Positions 1 through 5,838 of a stretch of DNA of 7,189 bases are shown here, piece by piece (the stretch's first letter is position 1; each line of letters starts with the position of its first letter). A program made the position numbers and the translations under genes. The notes beneath the pieces were generated by a model, which worked only from the letters and a program-made list of their open reading frames with translations, had not been told where the DNA came from and made no database searches. The stretch covers positions 1 to 7,189 of the forward strand of contig USEZ01000100.1 in the NCBI GenBank assembly GCA_900553775.1, written 5' to 3'. The stretch is from an uncultured Slackia sp. (GTDB lineage: Bacteria > Actinomycetota > Coriobacteriia > Coriobacteriales > Eggerthellaceae).

Positions 1-59
1 TTTTCCATATATCGCATCTATTGAAGTATGCAAGCGCATCACGCGGCGTCTACCTGGGA

Positions 60-122
60 AGTGTTACATATGTATAAAAATGTGACACTAGTTTGCTACC
101 AATGCGATGCTTCGTAACACTT
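60..122. promoter_or_regulatory. Operator-like inverted repeat with a third half-site upstream of hyaA
   Basis: AGTGTTACAT at 60-69 faces ATGTGACACT at 80-89, a 10-base inverted repeat with one mismatch and a 10-base AT-rich centre. A third half-site, GTAACACTT at 114-122, is the exact reverse complement of AAGTGTTAC at 59-67. The first two half-sites are 21 bases apart and the second and third about 33 apart, close to two and three helical turns, so all three could lie on one face of the DNA. This is typical of a dimeric transcription factor site. It does not match the FNR or CRP consensus well and I cannot name the regulator. I did not see these half-sites upstream of hydA, so this control would be specific to the [NiFe] operon. 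Confidence 0.45.
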
Positions 123-182
123 TTAAGCCTTTGAACTGGAATTTTGCATAACTGGCATTTTTTGCTGCTTTTTAGGCAACAG

Positions 183-200
183 TTCAATCATAATGCCACC
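183..200 (+). promoter_or_regulatory. Shared promoter element, copy 1 (hya)
   Basis: The sequence TTCAATCATAATGCCACC matches TTCGATCATAATGGCACC upstream of hydA (4031-4048) at 16 of 18 positions. It contains CATAAT (189-194), a good -10 hexamer, placed about 42 bases before the hyaA ATG. It may be a core promoter with unusual flanks or the site of a regulator common to both hydrogenase operons. The match is seen directly; its function is inferred. Confidence 0.5.
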
Positions 201-225
201 GTCAGCATTATTCGAAGCATCCTAT

Positions 226-231
226 AGGAGG
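226..231 (+). promoter_or_regulatory. Ribosome binding site of hyaA
   Basis: A perfect AGGAGG sits five bases before ATG at 237. An in-frame GTG at 231 overlaps this site and so cannot use it, which decides the start in favour of the ATG. Confidence 0.85.
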
Positions 232-236
232 TGTGT

Positions 237-1475
237 ATGGACAACGAAGCCACTGTCTCAGAGTTTCAGGGCATGCTCGAATCGCGAGGCGTCTCGCGTC
301 GTAGCTTCATGAAACTGTGCGGCACGCTCGCGGTCATGGTCGGTTTGGGCGAGGCTGCTGCTCCTCGCGTGGCCCACGCGCTCGAAGAATCCGTCATCGG
401 GGCGAGCCAGGGCGACCTGTATCCGGTCATCTGGATCGAAGGCGCTTCTTGCACCGGTTGCACGGAGGCGTTCGCAGGCATCGATGCTCCCGACGCGGCA
501 TCCGTCGTGCTCGAGATGATTTCGCTGAACTACAGCGAAACGTTGAGCGCCGCTGCGGGCTGGTCCATGGAAGAGGCCAAAGAGCAGACCATCAAGGCGG
601 GCAACTACATCCTCGTCTACGAAGGCGCCGTGCTCAAGGGCTGGGGCGGCAACGCGCTGCGCGCGGCCGACAAGACGGGCATAGAGCATCTGATCGAGGC
701 GGCCGAGCATGCCAATGCGGTCGTCGCTTTGGGCTCGTGCGCCGTCAACGGCGGCTGGATGGCTGCCCATCCGAATCCCGCCGGCGCGCAAGGCGTCCAG
801 AAGCTTTTGGAGGAAGAGGGCATCCAGACGCCGGTCATCAACATCCCCGGCTGTCCGCCGAACCCCGAATGGCTCTGCGCCATCCTGATCGACGTGCTCA
901 TGCTCGACAAGCTCCCCGAGCTCAACGCCGAGAACAAGCCCGTGCAGATCTTCGGCCAGACGGTGCATGACAACTGCCAGCGTCGCGGCCATTTCGAAAA
1001 CGGCGAGTTCGTCTACCAGTTCGGCTCTCCCGAAGAGGCGAAGGGCTACTGCCTCTATCCGCTCGGCTGCCGCGGTCCTCAGACCAAGGCGAACTGCGGC
1101 GTGGTGCGCTACAACCACCGTCGCAGCTGGTGCGTCGAAGCGGGCGCTCCTTGCATCGGATGCTGCGAGGCCGACCCCGAAAACCCGGGCCACAACTGGG
1201 TCGAGGTCAACACGCCGTTCTTCAAGCGCCATCGCGACCTGCGCGTCGGCGACGTGGTCTTCCAGCCGGGCACGGTGGCCTTGGGCCTCACCGGCATCGT
1301 GGCCGCCGCTTTGGTCATTCACGGCTTCGGCATGAAGGCCGCCGGCCGCGTTCCCAACGGAGCCGCGTTCGAGAAGGTGCGCGCATGGGATGCCAAGCAC
1401 CCCGACAAGTCCATCGGCGTGTATGCGAAAGAAGACATCGAGGCTGCTAGCGGCAAGAAGGGAGGCAACCAGTAA
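237..1475 (+). CDS. hyaA: [NiFe] hydrogenase small subunit, group 1, Tat-exported
   Basis: This is the electron-transfer subunit of a membrane-bound uptake hydrogenase, 412 residues from the ATG chosen by the AGGAGG site. A twin-arginine signal lies at residues 20-26 (S-R-R-S-F-M-K), followed by a hydrophobic stretch and a likely cleavage site after A-H-A near residue 48. Proximal cluster ligands are C72, C75, C168 and C206. Distal ligands are H244, C247, C272 and C278. Medial ligands are C287, C306 and C309. The proximal motif is CTGC, not the CTCC of O2-tolerant enzymes, and the position equivalent to their C120 is a glycine, so an O2-sensitive enzyme is expected. C299 stands where Desulfovibrio enzymes have a proline in W-P-V-D-A-G, so the medial cluster may be [4Fe-4S]. 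A further cysteine (C310) follows directly. A probable membrane anchor lies at about 346-367, followed by a 45-residue tail. The stop overlaps the hyaB start by one base. The family call is secure; membership of the coriobacterial group 1i is my inference. Confidence 0.96.
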   Translation: MDNEATVSEFQGMLESRGVSRRSFMKLCGTLAVMVGLGEAAAPRVAHALEESVIGASQGDLYPVIWIEGASCTGCTEAFAGIDAPDAASVVLEMISLNYSETLSAAAGWSMEEAKEQTIKAGNYILVYEGAVLKGWGGNALRAADKTGIEHLIEAAEHANAVVALGSCAVNGGWMAAHPNPAGAQGVQKLLEEEGIQTPVINIPGCPPNPEWLCAILIDVLMLDKLPELNAENKPVQIFGQTVHDNCQRRGHFENGEFVYQFGSPEEAKGYCLYPLGCRGPQTKANCGVVRYNHRRSWCVEAGAPCIGCCEADPENPGHNWVEVNTPFFKRHRDLRVGDVVFQPGTVALGLTGIVAAALVIHGFGMKAAGRVPNGAAFEKVRAWDAKHPDKSIGVYAKEDIEAASGKKGGNQ

Positions 1476-3112
1476 TGGCACGTTCCATCATCGACCCGAT
1501 CACCCGTATCGAAGGCCACCTGCGCGCTGAGATGGAAGTCACCGACGGCGTGGTCACCGACGCATGGGTTTCCGGCGGTTGCTTCCGCGGCATGGAGCTC
1601 GTCGTGCGCGACCGCACGCCCGAAGACGCGGCCTACATCGTGCAGCGTATCTGCGGCGTGTGCCCGGTTTCTCACGCGCATGCGTCCTCCATCGCGGCCG
1701 AGAAGGCCTACGGCATCAGCATCCCCAACAACGCCCGCATCATCCGCAACCTGATCGAGGGCTCTCAGTTCCTGCACAGCCATATCCTGTGGTTCTACAA
1801 CCTGGCGGGCCTGGATTACGTCAATCCGCTCAATGCGCTTTCCGCCGATGCGGCTGCCGCCTATGACCTGGCGGGCGAGCTGGGCACTCCGTCCACCGAT
1901 TTCGTGGGCCTGCAGGACCGCCTGAAGAAGTTCGCCGAAAACGGCCAGCTTTCCATCTTCAGCGGCAACTGGTTCGACACGGGCGAATACAACCTCACGC
2001 CCGAAGCCGACCTGATCTTGACGGCGCATTATCTGGAGGCGCTGCAGATGCAGGGCAAGGCATCCGAGATCGCCGGCCTGCTCGGCGGCAAGATGCCCCA
2101 CATCATGACCATCGTTCCGGGCGGCACGGCTTTCGTTCCCACCGAAGAGAAGCTCGACGACCTCAAGGGTCTTGTCGACGAGCTCTACAACTGGGTGGCC
2201 AACACCATGATTCCGGACACGCTGGCCGTGGCGAAGTTCTATCCCGAGGCCGCCACGTTCGGCAAGGGTGTCGGCCGTTACGGCGCATGGGGCGTGTTCG
2301 AGCGTCCGTCCATGGAGATGAACGACCGCTATCTGCCCGCAGGCGTGCTCGACGAGAACTTCAACATCTCCGACGTGGACGAGTCCAAGATCACCGAGTA
2401 CGTGGGCCGCTCCTGGTACGAGGGCGACGCCGACCTGCCCCCGTTCGAGCAGGGCGTCAAGCCTGCGTTCACCGAGTACAACGTCGACGACCGCTACACG
2501 TGGAACAAGTGCCCGCGCTACGACGGCAAGCCCCTGGAGACCGGCGGTTTCGCCCGTCTGCTCGTGGCTTACAAGCGCAACGTTCCGTTCGTGGTCGAGC
2601 ACATCGACGGCCTGCTTGAAGCGCTCGGCGCGAAGAAAGGCGAGCTTTCCGCCCTCCAGAACACGCTGGGCCGCACCGGCTCCCGTCAGATCGAGACGTT
2701 GTATGTGGCCACGCTCATGAAGGAGTGGGTCGAGGAGCTTTGCGAGGCGGTCAAAGGCGGCGATAGCGCCTACTTCACGACCCCTTCGCAGATCACGGGC
2801 GAAGGCACGGGCTTCTGGGAGGCTCCGCGCGGTGCGCTCTACCACTCCGAGAAGGTCAAAGACGGCAAGATCGAAGATTACCAGATCATCATCCCGTCCA
2901 CGTGGAATCTGGCCCCGCACGACCCCGAAGGCAACTACGGTCCTTTGGAGCAGGCTTTGATCGGCGTTCCCGTGGCAGACATCGAAAAGCCCATCAACGC
3001 GCTGCGCACCGTTCACAGCTTCGACCCCTGCACCGCATGCGCCGTGCATGTCGTCGAGCCGAAGACGGGCAAGAAGTTCGAAACCGTGACCAGCCCTTGG
3101 GGGGTGAAGTAA
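1475..3112 (+). CDS. hyaB: [NiFe] hydrogenase large (catalytic) subunit
   Basis: This subunit carries the Ni-Fe active site that splits H2; it is 545 residues long. The N-terminal D-P-I-T-R-I-E-G-H motif (residues 7-15) is the family signature. The active-site cysteines are C60 and C63 in R-I-C-G-V-C-P-V-S-H (58-67), and C519 and C522 in D-P-C-T-A-C-A-V-H (517-525). The proximal C-terminal ligand is cysteine, not selenocysteine. After H525 come 20 residues that a nickel-dependent maturation endopeptidase of the HyaD/HybD family should remove. No such gene is in the window. The protein has no signal peptide and is expected to leave the cell folded with HyaA through Tat. ATG overlaps the hyaA stop (TAATG) and an AGGGAGG site lies at 1459-1465, so the two are probably translationally coupled. 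Length and motifs are normal for group 1. Confidence 0.97.
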   Translation: MARSIIDPITRIEGHLRAEMEVTDGVVTDAWVSGGCFRGMELVVRDRTPEDAAYIVQRICGVCPVSHAHASSIAAEKAYGISIPNNARIIRNLIEGSQFLHSHILWFYNLAGLDYVNPLNALSADAAAAYDLAGELGTPSTDFVGLQDRLKKFAENGQLSIFSGNWFDTGEYNLTPEADLILTAHYLEALQMQGKASEIAGLLGGKMPHIMTIVPGGTAFVPTEEKLDDLKGLVDELYNWVANTMIPDTLAVAKFYPEAATFGKGVGRYGAWGVFERPSMEMNDRYLPAGVLDENFNISDVDESKITEYVGRSWYEGDADLPPFEQGVKPAFTEYNVDDRYTWNKCPRYDGKPLETGGFARLLVAYKRNVPFVVEHIDGLLEALGAKKGELSALQNTLGRTGSRQIETLYVATLMKEWVEELCEAVKGGDSAYFTTPSQITGEGTGFWEAPRGALYHSEKVKDGKIEDYQIIIPSTWNLAPHDPEGNYGPLEQALIGVPVADIEKPINALRTVHSFDPCTACAVHVVEPKTGKKFETVTSPWGVK

Positions 3113-3113
3113 G

Positions 3114-3800
3114 ATGGCCCATCTCGCACACTACCGCGAAGCGCATCCTGCGCCGTTCCGCGTGACGCACTGGATCAACCTGATCTCGATGATTCTGCTG
3201 ATCGTCACGGGCTTTTGCGTCCACTTCCCGTTCTGGCCCGAGTTCATGGGCATCGCCCGCGGCGTCCATATCTTCTTCGGCTTCGTGATCTTCATCAACT
3301 GCATCGTCCGCATCATCCTGGCGTTCACGGTGAAATCCGCCCCCACGGGCGGCACGCGCGAAACCGTGCCCGATTACAAGACCTGGCTTCCCCAGGCCGA
3401 CAACAAGCACCAGCTCGGCGCTTGGATCAAGTACTATCTGTTCCTGAAGAAGGACCATCCGCTGTCTGCGAAGCTCGGCGTGCCCCAGAAGCTTTCCTAT
3501 CTGGCGATTCCGCTGCTTCTGGCGTTCATGTTCTTCACCGGGCTGTGCCTGTGGTCTCCGACGGCCAATCTGCCGCTGTTCGAAGGCGCCATCACGGCGC
3601 TGGGCGGCGCGATGAGCGTGCGCATCATCCACTACTTCATGATGTTCGTGTTCATCTGCTTCACCATGCTGCATGGCTACCTGGCCAACATCGAGGGCCT
3701 TGCTCCCACCAAGCTCATGTTCTTCGGCACCGAGCATGGCGGTTTGACCTACGACCCCGAGAAGCATGTGATCGCGGGCGAAGACAAGATGGGCCATTAA
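3114..3800 (+). CDS. hyaC: [NiFe] hydrogenase b-type cytochrome subunit
   Basis: This membrane subunit of 228 residues takes electrons from the HyaA iron-sulfur chain and passes them to quinone. Four membrane helices are visible at roughly 17-37, 50-72, 128-146 and 168-190. Histidines H19, H52, H173 and H187 lie in or at the ends of these helices. The 14-residue spacing of the last pair equals that of the haem ligands in the Wolinella HydC/HyaC family, so two haems b are expected. The start is one base after the hyaB stop, with a G-rich weak binding site in the end of hyaB, which indicates co-transcription and coupled translation. It is the last gene of the operon; a strong terminator follows after 35 bases. 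Unlike the E. coli hya operon, no maturation genes follow. Confidence 0.93.
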   Translation: MAHLAHYREAHPAPFRVTHWINLISMILLIVTGFCVHFPFWPEFMGIARGVHIFFGFVIFINCIVRIILAFTVKSAPTGGTRETVPDYKTWLPQADNKHQLGAWIKYYLFLKKDHPLSAKLGVPQKLSYLAIPLLLAFMFFTGLCLWSPTANLPLFEGAITALGGAMSVRIIHYFMMFVFICFTMLHGYLANIEGLAPTKLMFFGTEHGGLTYDPEKHVIAGEDKMGH

Positions 3801-3835
3801 GCCTTCGGCTCTTCATTTCCGCATCGCGATATTCG

Positions 3836-3871
3836 ATGAAAAGATGGCGGCTTCGGCCGCCATCTTTTCAT
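3836..3871. terminator. Intrinsic terminator after hyaC, probably bidirectional
   Basis: A perfect 16-base inverted repeat (arms 3836-3851 and 3856-3871) closes on the loop TTCG. The closing pair is C-G, giving the exceptionally stable cUUCGg tetraloop. The GC-rich core GATGGCGGC/GCCGCCATC is flanked by AAAA on the left and TTTT on the right, so it can work on both strands. It separates the two hydrogenase operons. Confidence 0.93.
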
Positions 3872-3913
3872 ATGCGCCCGCCGGCGCGCACCGCCCGACG
3901 GGCGATCGCTTCA

Positions 3914-3945
3914 ATAGTATTTATCCGATAGCATTTGTATAGTAT
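3914..3945 (+). repeat. Three ATAG(T/C)AT direct heptamers upstream of hydA
   Basis: ATAGTAT at 3914-3920, ATAGCAT at 3928-3934 and ATAGTAT at 3939-3945 lie in the same orientation, with starts 14 and 11 bases apart. The array is 90-120 bases upstream of the proposed hydA -10. It may be an activator site or simply AT-rich DNA; no such array is seen upstream of hyaA. Confidence 0.3.
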
Positions 3946-4030
3946 AAAAATCACGACGATATGCATTATTTCATCGGCTGCATTCCCCTTAAATATGCAA
4001 ATTCGGTATAAGTTTTGTAAAAATTTTTTC

Positions 4031-4048
4031 TTCGATCATAATGGCACC
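4031..4048 (+). promoter_or_regulatory. Shared promoter element, copy 2 (hydA)
   Basis: TTCGATCATAATGGCACC matches the hya element at 183-200 at 16 of 18 bases. Here CATAAT (4037-4042) lies 16 bases downstream of TTGTAA, a plausible -35. The element ends 143 bases before the TTG start, against 36 bases at hyaA, so it is not just a conserved leader next to the start codon. Confidence 0.5.
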
Positions 4049-4179
4049 CGCTGTTTATTTCCGTTCGTGGCGTTTTTCGGCGCGTTCGCCCTGTGAATCG
4101 GGTGATTTCACGAAAAGAAAGCGTCCGCTCCACAGGCACGGTGCAGACGCCGCGTACGGATGTCGGTTTCGAACAAAGT

Positions 4180-4185
4180 AAGGGG
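4180..4185 (+). promoter_or_regulatory. Ribosome binding site fixing the hydA TTG start
   Basis: AAGGGG sits six bases upstream of TTG at 4192. The longer in-frame alternative, GTG at 4093, has no recognisable binding site before it and would add 33 residues without similarity to the family N-terminus. Confidence 0.75.
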
Positions 4186-4191
4186 TGCGTT

Positions 4192-5391
4192 TTGAGCGAC
4201 ATCAGAGAAGCGATTCTCAGCGAGGGAGTCGTCTTCATCAATGACCAGTGCAAGGGGTGCGACGACTGCGTCAAGGTATGCCCGAGCGGCGCCATCACGG
4301 TCGCGGGCCTGGGAACGAAGCACATCATCGATTCGAGCAAGTGCTTAAGCTGCGGCCAATGCCTGATCACGTGTCCCTTCGGACGCATCGAGGAGAAGAG
4401 CATGCTCGACGACGTGCGCGCCGCCATCGCGGGCGATAAGGTCGTCATGGTGCAGGTCGCTCCAGCCGTGCGTGCGACGCTCGGCGAAGAATTCGGCCTC
4501 GCCGAGGGAACCGATGCCGAGGGCAAGATGTTTTCCGCCTTGCGCGAGCTCGGTTTCGACAAGGTCTATGACACCGTCTTCGGCGCCGACCTCACCATCA
4601 TGGAAGAGGGGTACGAGCTGGTGGGCCGCATTCTCAAAAGCCTCGGCGTGAAAGGCTACGAAGACGCCGAGTCCGAGCTTCCCCAGTTCACCTCGTGCTG
4701 CCCCGGCTGGGTGCGCTATGCCGAGCTGAACCACGAAGATCTGCTGGGCCATCTTTCCACGGCTAAATCGCCCATGATGATGCATGGCGCGATCATGAAG
4801 ACCTACGGCGCCGAGCAGCTCGACATCGACCCGGCCGATATCTACAGCGTGGCCGTCATGCCGTGCACGGGCAAGAAGCTCGAATGCGCGCGTCCCGAAT
4901 TCGTTTCGAGCGGCTATCCCGATGTCGATGCGGTCATCACCACGCGCGAACTCGCGCAGATGATCCGCGAGGCCGGCCTCGACTTCGACATGCTGCCCGA
5001 CGACGGCGCGCCCGACAGCGTGATGGGCGAGGGCACGGGCGCAGGCGTGATCTTCGGCAACACGGGCGGCGTCATGGAGGCAGCGCTGCGCACCGCCTAC
5101 AAGGTGCTTTCCGGCCACGAGCTCGACCAGCTCGAAGTGCATGCCGTGCGCGGCGAAGACGGCCTGCGCGAGGCGAGCGTCTCCATTCCGCTGAAAAGCG
5201 ACCTCGCCGAGGCGGCCGGAACCGACGCGCTCGATTTGAACGTGGCCATCGTCAACGGCACCAAGAACGTCGAGACGGTCATCGACCGCATCGAAGCGGG
5301 CGCGTGCCCGTATCACTTCGTCGAAGTGATGAATTGTCCCGGCGGCTGCGTGAACGGCGGCGGCCAGCCCATCAACCACACGATTCTGTAA
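4192..5391 (+). CDS. hydA: [FeFe] hydrogenase large subunit, Desulfovibrio-type exported
   Basis: This is the catalytic subunit of an iron-only hydrogenase, 399 residues from the TTG start supported by its ribosome binding site. An N-terminal two-cluster ferredoxin domain has C20, C23, C26, C30 and C51, C54, C57, C61. The H-cluster motifs are all intact: T-S-C-C-P-G-W (C169 cluster ligand, C170 the proton-transfer cysteine), M-P-C-T-G-K-K-L-E (M223, C225), and E-V-M-N-C-P-G-G-C-V-N-G-G-G-Q-P (C382, C386). The proton-path acidic residues in T-I-M-E-E-G (E138, E139) are present. The chain ends only six residues after G-G-G-Q-P, so it lacks the C-terminal extension that is removed from the Desulfovibrio protein. 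It has no signal peptide and should be carried through Tat by HydB. The HydEFG maturases needed for the H-cluster are not in the window. H2 oxidation is more likely than evolution, given the quinone-linked cytochrome encoded two genes downstream. Confidence 0.95.
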   Translation: MSDIREAILSEGVVFINDQCKGCDDCVKVCPSGAITVAGLGTKHIIDSSKCLSCGQCLITCPFGRIEEKSMLDDVRAAIAGDKVVMVQVAPAVRATLGEEFGLAEGTDAEGKMFSALRELGFDKVYDTVFGADLTIMEEGYELVGRILKSLGVKGYEDAESELPQFTSCCPGWVRYAELNHEDLLGHLSTAKSPMMMHGAIMKTYGAEQLDIDPADIYSVAVMPCTGKKLECARPEFVSSGYPDVDAVITTRELAQMIREAGLDFDMLPDDGAPDSVMGEGTGAGVIFGNTGGVMEAALRTAYKVLSGHELDQLEVHAVRGEDGLREASVSIPLKSDLAEAAGTDALDLNVAIVNGTKNVETVIDRIEAGACPYHFVEVMNCPGGCVNGGGQPINHTIL

Positions 5392-5403
5392 AGGGGGCAT
5401 CCG

Positions 5404-5835
5404 ATGAGCCATATCGAGCGTACTATCGCCGACCCGAAAGGCATCACCCGTCGCCAGACCATCAAAGGCGCCGCCACGGTGGTCGTTTCCCTGATTCTGG
5501 CAAGCGGCGTGGGCGCTTTCGCCGTGGGAACGTACAACAAGGCCAAAGAATACGTGACCAAGCGTATTTCGGTGCTGTATGCCAACGATGCCAAGCGCGC
5601 CTTGCGCACCTCCCATTCCAATCCCGAAGTGACCGCCTTGTACGAACAGTTCCTTTCTCCCGGCCAGGTTCTTCCTGCGAAAACCGAGCTGTCCCACCGA
5701 CTGCTGCACACCACGTACGGCGCCGATGCCGCGAAGCATGCCGCCGAGCTGGCCGAGTCTTCGGTGCAAGACGCCCAGGACGAGACCTATGAGCAGATCG
5801 AAGAGCTGAATGCCGCCAAAAAGGAGGCGAAATAA
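5404..5835 (+). CDS. hydB: [FeFe] hydrogenase small subunit with Tat signal
   Basis: This 143-residue protein wraps the HydA catalytic subunit and supplies the export signal. A twin-arginine motif I-T-R-R-Q-T-I-K lies at residues 14-21, followed by about 20 hydrophobic residues (22-41). A possible cleavage site is A-F-A near residue 40, but it is weak, so the helix might remain as an anchor. Residues 47-105 resemble Desulfovibrio HydB: K-x-Y-V-x-x-R-I, Y-A-x-D-A, R-x-S-x-x-N-x-x-V-x-x-L-Y, and S-H-x-L-L-H-T-x-Y. The last 38 residues are charged and alanine/glutamate-rich, unlike the Desulfovibrio end. Translation starts 12 bases after hydA behind AAGGGGG (5391-5397), so it is in the same operon. 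The family call is firm from the conserved motif order; whether the signal is cleaved is uncertain. Confidence 0.92.
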   Translation: MSHIERTIADPKGITRRQTIKGAATVVVSLILASGVGAFAVGTYNKAKEYVTKRISVLYANDAKRALRTSHSNPEVTALYEQFLSPGQVLPAKTELSHRLLHTTYGADAAKHAAELAESSVQDAQDETYEQIEELNAAKKEAK

Positions 5836-5838
5836 CGC

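Larger units (their letters stand above)
1..236 (+). promoter_or_regulatory. Promoter region upstream of hyaABC, no gene seen
   Basis: This stretch is markedly more AT-rich than the coding DNA after it, and no reading frame with a ribosome binding site is visible on either strand. Frames entering from the left edge stop by about position 85. It contains an operator-like inverted repeat (60-89), a third matching half-site (114-122) and, closest to the gene, an element shared with the hydA promoter (183-200) that includes a -10-like CATAAT at 189-194. No convincing -35 hexamer lies 16-18 bases upstream of that -10, which would fit an activator-dependent promoter. If CATAAT is the -10, the leader of hyaA would be about 35 bases. 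The promoter assignment is inference from position and base composition. Confidence 0.6.
3872..4191 (+). promoter_or_regulatory. Intergenic promoter and leader region of the hydA operon
   Basis: These 320 bases hold no gene that I can support. The first 35 bases are very GC-rich, with a short hairpin CGCCC/GGGCG at 3892-3904 that lacks a T tract. From about 3910 to 4045 the DNA turns strongly AT-rich and holds three ATAG(T/C)AT heptamers (3914-3945) and the element shared with hya (4031-4048). A reasonable promoter is TTGTAA at 4015-4020, a 16-base spacer, and CATAAT at 4037-4042. Transcription would then start near 4050, leaving a leader of about 140 bases before the TTG start. That leader contains a small hairpin at 4093-4111 (GTGAATC, loop GGGT, GATTTCAC with one bulged base). 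Promoter and leader are inferred, not demonstrated. Confidence 0.55.

Noticed and set aside
1..85. Tail of an upstream gene entering from the left edge
   Set aside because: Short open frames to positions 24, 77 and 85 exist but carry no recognisable protein signature and cannot be supported from this window.
1319..3049. Long open frame on the minus strand opposite hyaB (576 codons)
   Set aside because: It lies fully antisense to a gene with intact catalytic motifs, and its composition (rich in R, A, V, H, D, G) is that of a GC-rich shadow frame. No domain or start signal supports it.
3053..3066. Possible selenocysteine at the HyaB active site
   Set aside because: The C-terminal active-site codons are ordinary TGC codons, with no in-frame TGA, so this is not a NiFeSe enzyme.
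3892..3904. CGCCC-GAC-GGGCG hairpin as a second terminator
   Set aside because: The stem is only five bases and no T run follows it; the strong terminator lies just upstream.
72..3951. GTATAAAAAT present in both promoter regions (72-81 and 3942-3951)
   Set aside because: Ten AT-rich bases without conserved flanks or conserved distance to the shared 18-base element; chance is likely.
4093..4191. 33-residue N-terminal extension of HydA from GTG 4093
   Set aside because: There is no ribosome binding site before the GTG, the peptide is not like the family, and a well-spaced AAGGGG precedes TTG 4192.
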